From: Nymphaea colorata
Lineage: Eukaryota > Streptophyta > Magnoliopsida > Nymphaeales > Nymphaeaceae
Length of the DNA stretch: 64,000 nt
Reading direction: 5' to 3'
NCBI RefSeq assembly: GCF_008831285.2
Contig: NC_045146.1
Location: forward strand, 17,747,289 to 17,811,288
Shown here: positions 50,720 through 62,517 of the stretch, one piece after another
How the letters are laid out: each line of letters starts with the position of its first letter
Numbering within the stretch: position 1 is the first letter of the stretch
The notes under the pieces: generated by a model
Told to the model about the DNA's origin: nothing
Seen by the model: the letters and a program-made list of their open reading frames with translations, nothing else
Database searches by the model: none
Program-made: the position numbers and the translations under genes

Positions 50720-52257
50720 CTAGTGTGCAACAACTACCAAAACCTGTTGATGTTGAGATTTTGAACTTTCCAGAAGGGAAAAAAAAAAAGAAAAGGAACT
50801 GCGAAACGATGAACGAGTAACTACAGCTAGCAGCTTCATTGATATTTGTGACATAATATGCAAAAGATAAAAGAAGTCAGGAGATTCAATGATGTTGAGA
50901 TAATGAAAGGTGTAGAAACAAAACTTGTACCGGTCAAACGTAGGGCAAAATGTGATGGTGTAGGCCACGGCCTTGCAGGTGAAGGTGCTTGTCCCATCGT
51001 CAAATGCATAACTATATGCTCTAGGGCATGCGCTCTTGAAGATGGTGGAATAGTAGGATGGTCTACACAGTGTGGGGCTTGCAAAGCTTCCACTGCAGCA
51101 GTACTGGTCAAGCCCAAATGCACCACAAGCACTCTTGCACGCGACTACATCACCATCCACGACCTGCAGCTCCCTTGGACAACCTGACCATGGCCAATTT
51201 GGAACATATATTCAATAAGAAATGAGCTTGTCTAGACCATATCTTTAAACTTAGCGATCATCAAATTTATGACTGTGAATGAATACGGTCAAAAAGAGGC
51301 AGATTTGATGCAGGTAAAGTACAAGTACTCCTACTTGCTACGGCCCGCCTCAGTAATGCTGATCTAATTTGTTCTTTCTACGTACTATCAATATTAGTTT
51401 GTAGTCAGAGACCATATCTACAAACTTTCTCTGAAAAATATGATCTCAGAATGCAAAGAGGACATAATGCACGAGCGGTTGCATCTTGGGCACCGCTGTT
51501 TCTGATGAAAAAACAAGTTTTTAATCTTTGTTCAAGATCTCAAAAAGCAACTTAAACCATGTTCAAACATGTCTTTTGACAAACAGACCATGTCACATTT
51601 GAAAGGTTAGATTCTTAGAGTATCAAAGTTAAACATGAAAAATATAGTGCGTGCTGCTAGATTATAGTGCATTCAAGTGGTAGTTTGTCCATCACTAAAA
51701 GTTACTGGAATAATTCTCTGCTTGTAGAAGAAAATCTCGGGGGCTCATGAAATTTTTTATGTTTCTGATTCGTGCCACCTACCTGAGTTCAGATTGGTTG
51801 TGCAGCCGGTGACATTGCAGCCTCCATCTAAGCCCTGTGGCTCCACAATCATCGGCAAATTATATCCGTCGACGAGGCTAACATCATAGAAATCTTCTGC
51901 TTCACCATTCCCGAGGGTGACCTCAAACAGAGTCGCCGGCGGCTGCGCACCACGCCCCTTGCACTCAAGTCCAACGCCGCAGTCACCAGTTTGGCACACA
52001 CCATTGCCTGCACCATCAAAATCACAACCTGTTCGAGCCCAGAGCCGGCCTGACCACGCCGGTGACGCTGTAACAGTATAACTTGCACCCCCTTCCAGCC
52101 GAAACCCGGTCGGTGATATGTCAGGCGAGCCGGCGCCCGCTAGGATCCCCGGCCATATGGTGTACGGGCAGTTGTTGGCAATCGTGAATGTGGAAGCCTT
52201 TGCTATGGCAAGGAAAACCGGGAAGAGCAATGCAAAGGCTCCGGCATGTCTGATCAT
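50720..52257 (-). CDS. Thaumatin-like protein (PR-5 family), secreted
   Basis: Exon 1 is 52257-51783 (158 residues plus one base). Its donor is TCAG|GTAGGT. Exon 2 starts at 51183 after AG. Family sequence runs from 'GCPRELQV' to 'AYTITFCPTFD', about 50933. Residues 1-21 form a signal peptide. The thaumatin signature 'GNGVCQTGDCGVGLEC' is at 84-99. The REDDD-type acidic cleft is partly visible: R75 in 'WARTGCD', E112 in 'FEVTLG', D122, D125 and D130. All 16 cysteines for eight disulfides are present (7 in exon 1, 9 in exon 2). Such proteins act in the apoplast and are often induced by pathogens. After 'CPTFD' the frame stays open to a TAG at 50720, adding about 65 residues unlike the family. 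A donor (CCG|GTACAAG) lies exactly there, so a third exon may replace this tail. The end is therefore uncertain; the rest is sure. Confidence 0.92.
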
Positions 52258-55200
52258 GATAATGCCACCGGCGACGAGCTATCCGGCAGGCAGAGGGCTG
52301 GTGAATGGTCTGCATTGCGATGTAGGGTCCTTGGACATTTGAAAGGAGCCATGGTTTGTGCATAGGTAAGACTAAGGTGACTGGTTTGGGTTAAGCATTT
52401 TGTGAAGTAGGGGTGAAGGTGGCCTGATAGTGAAGAAATGCCTTCTTGGTCATTCTAAGGCACACATTCTTTGCTGCCTAGAAGGACATCTATGTCGTTT
52501 GACTTTCATGAATGACCAAAGTGCCCTCATTTCATGGGGACAGGGAGAATGTGACTTTTGTCTCCAAATTGTTTAAAAAAGATTATTCCAATTAATTTTT
52601 CTATAATAAAATGATAATGATATGGCTGCACCAAGTGGACCTACTCCTAGCTCAAAAACTATGAATTTGAGCAGCATATGCTCAGTCTAGTTTTGTATAT
52701 GAGCATATTCTTACCATGAAAAAGTCAAACCTAAGATCACAACTTGGTTCCTAAATGGACAGTCTTCCAAGTTTGAAATTTTGGTACATTGTGTGCTTGG
52801 TTCTTAAAGCTCTTGAAAAATGTGTGCATCTCACAATTACATGATGTGCTACTTGTTTTCAACAGCCAGCTTGTTTCATGTCTTGTTAAGGGGCACCATG
52901 AATCTAGTCCAAAATATGTTGTAAACTGAAGGTGGATATTGCATCTCTGTAACCGGCAAGTTTTGAATTGATTAGGCTGATTAAATTTAGGTGAGCTGGA
53001 GGAGTATTTCATTCTAATGTCACGAAGAGAGTTAAAGCTCCCACTTTCTCGTTCTTATAAGGTATAGGGCTTGCTTTTGGTGCTTTGGAGTGCTGCTCCA
53101 CCATGCTTCAATTTGCACATTAATGACTACCCTTTGGAAGCATAGAATTGAGGATCAAATAGAGTAGTTAATGAACCGGGTTCAAATAAGAGTGAAAGCT
53201 CATCTAGATAGCGTTAGAATTGGATCGGCCTATTCACCACTTAATACAATTACACGACCACGTAATTGTGTTAACATGCCTGCTCACTAATTCATTCTCC
53301 CATTAACTTTTGAAACTTTGATACCGTTTAATTATATCTTACTTTCAAAGAATTCACCAAATGGTGACTCTAACTGTACCAACTTACCAAGTGTCTCCAC
53401 ATTTGGAATAGCTATGGTTGAGTAAAAGACTTTTGTCTCAATTCACGTTGAGTAAAGACTTGGATTCATGGATCTCTTAATTTATGTTGTTATTCTTTTC
53501 TTGCGAGTGTAGTCCGGGTTTTATCTTTCTCAAATTAAGCCATTAAACAAAAATGATTCCATCTTAGTAAAGCAAGACAAATCTTCTTCCGTGGAATATA
53601 ATAACATGACATGATGCAAAGTTTCGTGAGGCAAGTTATTTTAGCAGTTTGCCTTTTACGAAAAGGAAAAGTTGGGTGCATTGGGATTGCAGATCTCTTT
53701 TCTTACTTTGCAGATCTTGATTTCTTGTTCTTTCCTTTTTCTTTGTTGGTACTTTAGATCAGATAAGCAGTCACCACCTCTCTCTTCGGATCTATGAATC
53801 AACGTATATATTCGATTTTTGAACCCTTTTCTGCCGTCAGCAGCACATGCCACGCCTGTTTTGCACTCTTTTGTTCTGAACAAGCAAGCTCCAGAATAGG
53901 TAAGCTTCGAGGTTCTAGAAGCTATAGAAATATTGGGATTTGGATCTCAGATCAACATGGATTAGGAACCGGTTTTAAAGGGTATGGAGGTAGGACCATG
54001 GCTTCAGACAAGTGCACCATCTACAAATGTTTAATTAGCCTAGAAATTCCTCCAAACTCTCAGAGAATCCTTCATTTTATTTTATCTTGCACATATCTAC
54101 TAAACAAGATTAACAAATAATAACAAAATGGACTAAGATTCATAAATATTAGCAACAAAATTACTTCTCACAGACAGGCTGAGGTTGGGGCGTTGGGCAG
54201 ACTCCAGACAGATTATGCCACGACCTGAACGAACTTTCAGAATATGATAGAAGTCTCTTTTCATTATATATTTTCAGGAGCATTGACGACACGAGTCTGT
54301 ATAAACATAAAGGATTGGCGATTGGTGAAGCTTATAGATACCAGTTAGGCAGTCACGAATCAACTCCTACTCGCCGGTCGGCGACACTCTCATGTTGCTT
54401 ACCGGCATTCAGGAACTTCCAGCTTCAGATTCATCTTCCTATTACCATCTTCAGACTTGGACACAGCGGAGAATCAGGAAAAGTAAACAGAAAAAAGAAG
54501 AACGCTGAGTGACAAGATTTCAGATATTTTTCCATAAAAATGTAGTTGATGTATTCTATCCTTTTCTTCTTGGTCGCCACAATGTTGAACATTTATAAGA
54601 TGGATCAGAAACGCAGGTCAAGCCTCCATTCAACAAATTTCTAAAATGCAAAGATGTACTAATCTCAGCGGACTTGGTTTTCATGGCAAGCAAAGATGAT
54701 GCAAAGATCAGAACCACCATTGAGTCGCAGGAACAGATTGAAAACTCATGATAATGCAGCCAAGTTGCCAAAATTGCATCCCAGTTTCAAGTTTGAACAA
54801 GACAAAGGATAGGTACTAGAAGAGGAAAACAAATTCAATGTTTCATCTGGCGACAACAGTTAACTTTGTATTGTCTGTAACGTCAGATAACATATTTGAG
54901 CTAACATATGACCAGCTTCATGATAACAACGTTGAAACAATGGTTTGTGAGTTTGTGGGCTGCGTAGGTGAAACTTGATTGAATAGACATGGTAGGGTTG
55001 CAAATGGATCGGCTCAAGAAAATGAGGTGATTGAAACTTGATCTAGCGTCTTCATCTTATCAATCTACACGTCAGAAATTTTTTTCTTTTTTTATTAGAA
55101 CAGGAGCAATATAATATTATATGTGAAACTTTAATCTTCAAAATCTGGAGGGGCCATGGCCCCCCGGCTCTGCCTCAGTCATGTGGTACCGTTACTTATT

Positions 55201-56557
55201 TCTTCCACGCATATTAAAGTCACTAAACGCTAAGCGCACGCGTGCTTAACATGTCCCACTGGTGGGTCGTCTCTAATCTAATCTTTGCTTCTTTCTTGCA
55301 CGCCACATCATTAGCTGGTCCAGTTTCTTCAGGTTTGATGAAAACTAAGCATTCTCTCGTTTGAAGCCGAGAAAATGCTTTGTTAGAAACAAAGTCATCG
55401 AAGAAAAAGTTTCCTGGGATAATTTTCACTGTTACTGCTGAAAGAACATCTTTTAAAGGCAAAAGAATTTTGTTTTTATGCGTGATTTTCCTTTTTGGAG
55501 ATTTTGTTACTGTATTTTTAGAATGAAAAATAGCTTCTCTGTATCAGTAAACATTACCTTCCATAGATGCCAAACATTATAATGTGCCCCGCAATGCGAA
55601 CAGGGACCTAAAAGCAAGCACTGACGAGCTCCCTCCATTAATGAACTTGTAAATTAATGAAGCGGGGCAAGTCGGAGTACTAATAAAAATTGCACAGAAA
55701 ACACGCTAGCAGTAAACCACATTGTCCTCTTCACAGGACCAAATGGGTACACGATGATTTTCTTGTTTTCCATTAGAGGGGCTTTGTTCTCTTCCATTTT
55801 GGGGAATTAATGGAATTTTGAGCACCTGAACATATTTGAGCTAACATATATATAACCAGCTTCATGGAACATTCAAAGACTGTCTAATTCCGTTGCAACT
55901 CTTCACGGTCGTTTGACAGCAGAAACACTCAGTTTATGAACGTCATGTAAATCTTTTTGATCTTATGAATCTGAGATTCGGGTAGATTTATGAAATGCTA
56001 GTTACTCCATCATGAAACAGTAAATCGTCTTTCCTACCAAACAACTCCTGCTGGGAGGTCTTCTCCCTCATTCATTCGCATAGACTGCGGAATTAAACAA
56101 TTCTTAATTTATCAAGTAGCTTGTTCATGGAAATTGTCTCCCCACCTGCTTGCTTGGCCAGGAAGTTGGACTTTAAGAGTTTTAACAATTTCAAGCTAAA
56201 GATAACCAAGAAGTATATTTAGAACGTCTCTCGTAGGGTACAACTACTGTTGACTTACCTATCGAAAATAACAAACAAACAAATATATATATATTTATTT
56301 ATTTATTTATTTATTCATTTATTGGTGGGTAGAAAGGATAAGATGGAGTTGATGAGTGGCATGATTGCCTCGTATGCTACGTATCATAGAATACCAAATC
56401 TTGGGCATCTACTTTTGCACAAAAAGCTGGTGAGTTATTCGTCTTTTGTGCCATTGAGAGGTTTCAAATTCTTTTTTTTTTTGCTGCTTCTTTCTTTCTT
56501 AGGTGTGAAAGCTGATGAGTTAGACTTTACAAATTGTGCTACTAGATGCATATTAGT
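52258..56557. other. Intergenic, 4.3 kb, with a fragmentary hAT-like end
   Basis: The first few hundred bases are the promoter side of the thaumatin-like gene. At about 55148-55178 the words 'GGGGCCATGGCC' and 'GGCTCTGCCTCAG' resemble the right end of the small hAT family, without a matching left end. An (ATTT)n tract lies at about 56290-56325. No gene is supported. Confidence 0.45.
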
Positions 56558-56945
56558 TAGTGCAGAACAATGAGTCGAGCTAGGTCAAGCTCCACTCGGA
56601 CTTGTTGGTTAAAGCCAAAACAAGTTGAGCTTGCGTTCAAACGTATGCTCAAAGAGTCAAACAAGTTGAGTTCAAGCTGTAAGAAGCTGAGTCATTTAAA
56701 CTCGACTCAACTACACAACGAACATTGAATTATAATGAGAAAATAGTCAAATGAGTGACAACCAAACGAATTAAATAAGTTGAAAGAAATGAGACATGCT
56801 TAATATAAATGAGTTAAAGGAGTGGAGTTTGAGCTCTACATTGTATCATCTAGTAGTTGAGCTTGAGCTTGTTCTATCGAGCTAAACTTGAGTTCAAGCT
56901 CGAGTTTTCTAAGGCAGTTGAATTGCGTAGCTCGAGCTTGACCAA
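56558..56945. mobile_element. Old relic of the TCGA-rich hAT MITE
   Basis: The start TAGTGCAGAACAATGAGTCG aligns with the start of the element at 2085 (TAGGGCTGCACAACGAGTCG). The inside has the same 'gagctcgagctt / aagttgagct' words, decayed mostly by C-to-T and G-to-A changes, and the length is similar (about 388 against 377 bp). The right end and the target duplication are no longer clear. Confidence 0.6.
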
Positions 56946-57000
56946 GATCATGTTATAAAACTTAGCGTTAGTGCCTTATCCTTTTGACCGCAAATATGGT

Positions 57001-57238
57001 CAGTGGTAGAGTTAGGTGTGGGCATATATAGGTAGTCATCTGCCTAGACCCCCGCTCATTTTCATTTTCAATAGTGAGCTGGGACCAGTCGGCTTCTCTA
57101 CTCACCATAAAGCTCTTATAATAATTGGCCGAGCGATGTTTTAGCCAAACGAAAATTCTAGTACACAAATTCTTCTTTTCTTATTAAAATTTTCGGAGGG
57201 GACCATGGCTCCTGCCGGCCTCCCGAGCTTTGCCACTG
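57001..57238. mobile_element. Possible small hAT-type MITE (decayed)
   Basis: The left end CAGTGGTAGAGTTAGG and the right end GAGCTTTGCCACTG are imperfect inverted repeats like the hAT ends at 31694 and 33602. The inside has 'GGGGACCATGGCTCC' near the right end, as in related copies. The 8 bases on either side do not match, so the copy is old or the ends are coincidental. Confidence 0.5.
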
Positions 57239-57430
57239 CTTATAATTGTCTCTCACCTAAAATAGCTCCACCATCAGATATACTAACTTCATTTTTTATA
57301 TTTTGAATTACAAGGCAATTTAAGTAATTGAAATTGATTTATAAAAAAAAATATAAATCTACATTGGTAATCCGGCATCACATCGGCAAATGCGCATGGG
57401 TCGATATGGGCGCATCCATACTAATAATAA
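57239..57430. other. Short intergenic stretch
   Basis: AT-rich; its last 8 bases (57423-57430) are the left target duplication of the next element. Confidence 0.5.
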
Positions 57431-57701
57431 TAAGGGTGGGCATCGGACCGGGCCAAGCCCGGCCCGGCCCATTTGAAATTAAAAATTAGTTTTTTAATTA
57501 TAAAATATTTTTTTAAAATATAAAATGTATTTAATAATACTAAATATATATTTTTAAAACAAAAAAATAAAAAAAAAATTTTTAATGTAAACGGGTCGGA
57601 CCGGGCCCGACCCGGGCCGGGAAATTCCCAACCCAAGCCCGGGCCGAGAAATTCCCAGCCCAAGCCCGAGCCCAATCGGGCTGGCCCGTTGCGGAGGCCT
57701 A
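57431..57701. mobile_element. hAT-type MITE, GGGCC-rich ends, perfect 8-bp TSD
   Basis: Identical AATAATAA duplications flank it (57423-57430 and 57702-57709). The left end TAAGGGTGGGCATCGG and the reversed right end TAGGCCTCCGCAACGG are imperfect inverted repeats. GC-rich ends (GGGCCGGGCC-type words) enclose an AT-rich core (57480-57585). No ORF of note. Because the duplicated word is low complexity, the match alone is weaker evidence than for other copies. Confidence 0.8.
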
Positions 57702-58697
57702 AATAATAACTATGGGGGCCAACTAAGTGAAACATTTTTGTTACACGCCACAAGCTTCAAAATGCTAATCTTTGTTTTTCTTTTTTTTTTTTCTATAAAG
57801 AAAAGATCATGATATTTTTTTTTCTTGTGCAGTATATTAGTTAAGATTTGACGACTGACAAATGCACGGTGAGAAAAAGAGGAGCAAACAATTTGTATAC
57901 ATAGGCAAGGTTTTTTTTTTTTCATTATTATTTCAATTGACGACGCGCCTCATACGGTGAATGATTGGCTCTTGCATGTGGGGGCATTCATTCTTTCATT
58001 CTCAAACTCAACTCAAGGAAACAATATAGCTATTCTTCTGGAGTACAAACGGTGGATAGGACTTGTGCCTCACTCCGGGTCCCCAAAAGAAAAACCTTGA
58101 ATTCCGAAAGCCGGAAAAGGGGGATGAGCTTCAGTCTCTTCACATCATCTCCTTCAATAGAATCATGTGTGGCTGAAAATTTTGATATAATAATTGATGG
58201 TAACTCGTAGGGGATGAGCATGTGACCTCAAAAACCATGATCCCAGATCAAATCAGATCTCCCGCACTCGTTATACAAGAAAAAGAGACATTATTTTGAA
58301 CAGATTATTCTTTAATAATCCAAGGGGACACTTGAAATCTACCTTCCTTTACAATTATTCATTCTTCTATTTGTAAAGTTTATGGTGGAATCCTATACAC
58401 TTTTCAAGACCAAGAAATTGTCCCCACTAAAAAAAAAAAAAGGAGAAAAAGCAATAGTTTAGTTGGGTGGACAACCACATGTCATATAATTCATTTTAGG
58501 GTACAAAAGCCCATACCCATTGAGAATGACACCATTGGTGGGTGGGATCCAAAAAAATTGAAATGAGACAGTTGTTGGCCATTGATGCTCATCCCACCTA
58601 CCCTTTAATCTTCAAGTCATGCCAATTCTATGAGCTTTATACCAGAAGGTTGCATCTATGGACTTCAATTATTAAGCTTTTGTCTCTTCATTGATTT

Positions 58698-58737
<40 letters not shown>

Positions 58738-59182
58738 GCTTTTGTCTCTGCATTGATTTCAATATATATATATATATATATTAAGTGCACACACATACAC
58801 ATACATACGCACACAGATAACTCCAATGACAATATGCATCTTAATTAAGATCTAAAACGAATCCCAAGAAATCATAAGCACATATTGAACTCCTAATAAT
58901 GTGTTGTGAATGACATCAAAATTATTGGGATTCTAGAAACGTTTTGGATCTGGTTGTCAGACAAGTCGGTGGAGCGTACGAATGCGAGGGGCCCTCAGCT
59001 CGGATCCAGGTCCTTTCCCTCACCGCGTCATTGTCCACCGTCGGGTAAACCTGTAGATGGAGAGACGAAGCTAACAATGTCTGTGGTTGCAAGGCCGACT
59101 CACTTTTTGACTGCTGGTGTATTGTCCAACCTCAAAAGTTACTTCGGTAGATCATCTCTCATTTTCTCACATACCATCCAAT
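57702..59182. other. Intergenic with a duplicated AT microsatellite
   Basis: From about 58673 to 58783 the block 'AAGCTTTTGTCTCT.CATTG' followed by 'ATTTCAATATATA' and an AT tract occurs twice, with AT runs of about 32 and 21 bp. The remainder is AT-rich without ORFs of interest. Confidence 0.5.
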
Positions 59183-59377
59183 CAGGGGCGAAACCAGGAT
59201 TTTATTGAGGGACGGGCCAAACCATCGGCGGGTCGGGCCAAGAGAAGCGACGGTAGGGCCAAGAGGAACAATGGGTCCGGCCAAACAAAAAAAAAATTTA
59301 ATTTTTTACATATAATTTTTTTTTTCTAAGCTCACCCGGGCCATGGCCCGGGCGGGCTCCCCCTCCCTCCGCCCCTC
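59183..59377. mobile_element. Small hAT-type MITE with near-perfect TSD
   Basis: Starts CAGGGGCGAAACCAGG and ends CCTCCGCCCCTC. Flanks CATCCAAT (59175-59182) and CATCTAAT (59378-59385) match at 7 of 8. The inside carries 'CGGGCCATGGCCCGGG' and an A/T-rich core. It belongs with the copy at 22885-23090. No ORF. Confidence 0.78.
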
Positions 59378-59385
59378 CATCTAAT

Positions 59386-62071
59386 GTAAAAGAGAGAGTT
59401 AGTTTTCACTTTTCATTTTAGATTTTTATGACATTAAATCTCTGTACTGCAAAAGAGAGACACTTACATACTAGTTGCAGTATAGCATGGCGCCCATGGA
59501 AGTGGAGTACGTCTGCACCCCAATTGAAGTTCACTGAGAAAAGTGGGCTCAGGGCTCACTAAGTGGTCGACCTTTTCCACTGGGTTTGTCTGGTTTATGT
59601 GCATGCAAACAAACATGCATGTCTTTAGTTTGATTAATTCCTGCATACTTCAAGAAAAAGAGTGATGCCACATACTTAAATGTTTTTTGGCGTTTTGATC
59701 TTTCGCCAGTTTCACATGGTGGGCCGAAACGCTTGGCTGGCACTTCCATTCCGCTACAGTCACCTCCATGCTCTTGATCAATGAAGAACAGCACTTACCT
59801 AACAGCAATCTATAACTTTGTATGTTGACATTGTAATAGCATTGGCGCCTGTAAATGTACAGGCACACCTAATCTTCATTTCTGTATAAAAAAGCACATA
59901 GAAAAGCTATAAATGTTACAATTTATTGAAAGCAAACCTAACTTTGTTCACTTGCCTATATTTAAAACTTCTATTATTTGATTACGATTGATCTTACATG
60001 AGATGAGAAGTAAAAATGAGGCTTTCAATGGTGCAAACGAATCCTTGCCATATAAAAAAACAAACATGCCACGTATTAGTAAAAGCCAAGATTTCCGGCG
60101 TATTTTTCTGTGGGCAAATCTACTCAAGCAATACAAAAAGTGAAATACAGGCGACATGAAAGATTGATAGCCGCAACGGCTACAAATTGGAGTCACGTGG
60201 AGAACTGCACCTGTCGGATACGAATCGAATCGGCAAATAAATGAGATCAGATAATGGCTAATGGGCTCCACGAACCGATCCCTTTTGATATAAAAGAAAA
60301 AAAGAAGAAGGAATTTTTATTATATGCTTAGGAGATGTGGTTCCTCGCTAAAAGACTGATCCTGGAAATCTCACATTTTCTTCTCTAACATCAAAATTTA
60401 TCAATCTGAAAAAGTTTCAATTTTCTTTAGAATTTAAAAGAACTAAGAGTAGTCCAAGCCTGTTCTTTCTATTGCTTTAGTTGGTAGCCAGGAGTCTATT
60501 GTTTAATTGATCTAAAGTGCTAGTGAAGCGCCAAAGCTGGCAGATTGATTAACTTTTAACATGTTAAATTAAAACACGAAACAGGTTTTCCAGAAAAACG
60601 ATTTCTCACGAATCAAACATAACAAATTTAATTAAGTAACATCATTTCGACGAACAAATCAGCACTGACATCAAAATTGGCCTACCCATTTGGTTACATA
60701 GCCAATTCAATAGTGCCATGTGTCAATTTTTTGATATTTTAAAATATTTTAAGAATTTTTATAATTATTTTTATATATTTTGATTTATTTTTTTTGAAAT
60801 GGCCTTCTCGCAACATTGAATCTAACCTCGAATAGATGCTCTATTAACTTAAAACAAATTGCTTATGGATGGGATTTTATTACCAGGGATAACTGATGCT
60901 AGCCATCAAACTAGACCTCAGGCTTATAGTGACATTAAATCAAGCGAACATATGGCCGAAATGAGAGAAAGCGATACCTCGGAAAAGGTCAAACTCGGTC
61001 CCCCTTTTCTCCTACCCTCAGGGTTCAGGGCTGCTTTTGCTTTATACATGGACTAAATGAGTCTTTATACATGGACTAAATGAGTCTAGGACCTGGACCA
61101 TTAATGGTCACCATGTTGCATCAAGTTTAAAATTCATTGCAGCCACATGAAAAAAACTTGCCTGTTTATATTTTAGTAAAAGAATGATAGAATGGTTCAT
61201 TTCACTTAGTAGGTCCAATTGTCGACAAGAAGGTCTTAATGTGATTTTGGACGTCTATGATAACCACTTACTCTGCTCTCAATACTGTGGATCTGGCATG
61301 GGTCCAGTGTCAGATCTGATGAAACTGCAAATCTGGCATCCCAAATGTCTGAAAACCCGTAAGTCTGGATCTGATTCGACAGTTATCGGGCTAAATATGC
61401 ATGATCTAGATCTGAAAATCACAAGATTCAAATCACGGCACATGAAGCCAATGGATCAGACTAGAATCGGATAACCATGCAATCTGCTACAGGGAAGTCT
61501 CAGATATGAAAAAAAAAACATACGATTAAAATGTCGGTCTGGATTCAGATTTAAAAAATAACACCAGATTGGATTCAGATTCAATTTCAAGTAATATTTG
61601 ATTGGGTTCAGATGGGGACTCGAACATGGATTCAATTTTAAATAAATATCCTATGTCTAATATCCATACATTTCGGAAGTTGTTCTTCATATATCAAAAT
61701 GTGGTTTGGATAGGGATCGAATTCAAATGTAAAAATAGAAGTCAGGTTCGGGTCCGGTCCTGTTCTGATTGTGAATTTAAAAGTCAGAGTTGGATACAAT
61801 ATAAACTTTTCTTAAAGGGGGTACATCTGATTCGAATCCATCCATTGAGATCTTTACTCACGCTCAAGTGACCCCAATCACATCTAGTTACCACAAATTT
61901 CTTATGAAATCCGAACTTAAATAGATCAAATTGTCGCGTCAAATATGAGGATCTGATGCTTAAGATGAAACTTCCAAAGTCCATGGAATTTAATGTCCAT
62001 TTAGAGATCTGACTGAACCGGAGTTTTTCTCACATCTCGTCCAAAGAGTCACAACTTTCAAAGCCATCAAA

Positions 62072-62074
<3 letters not shown>
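59386..62074. other. Intergenic with a 23-bp tandem duplication
   Basis: TTTATACATGGACTAAATG.. is repeated twice at about 61040-61087. Stretches at 61280-61800 are rich in 'ggatctgg / gattcagatt' words seen in other intergenic parts. No gene was recognised. Confidence 0.45.

Positions 62075-62162
<88 letters not shown>
62075..62162. repeat. Compound (CT)n-(AT)n microsatellite
   Basis: About 43 bp of CT followed by about 45 bp of AT. A similar but shorter (AT)n-(GA)n tract lies at about 62469-62517. Confidence 0.96.
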
Positions 62163-62165
<3 letters not shown>

Positions 62166-62468
62166 CCATATAATAAAATAAAAGAAAAAAAAAAACATCA
62201 CCACCATGACAGAAGCACCTTCCTTGAAGGGCGTTGGTCCGTAATGCTTCCTTCCACATAATTGATAAACTCGTCAGCGTTTCATCTTAATTTTTTTTGT
62301 CTTCTTTGCCATTACTCTCAGACCATTGAATTATTTCACACGACACACCGAATGCTTTAGGATTATATAATAACCACCAGTGGCAACGTCAAGAACATCA
62401 TCTCTTGCACTTGCTATAATTTCTCCAAATTAAACAATAATCTGCCGTGGCCCTCAACTTTGACTGAC

Positions 62469-62517
<49 letters not shown>

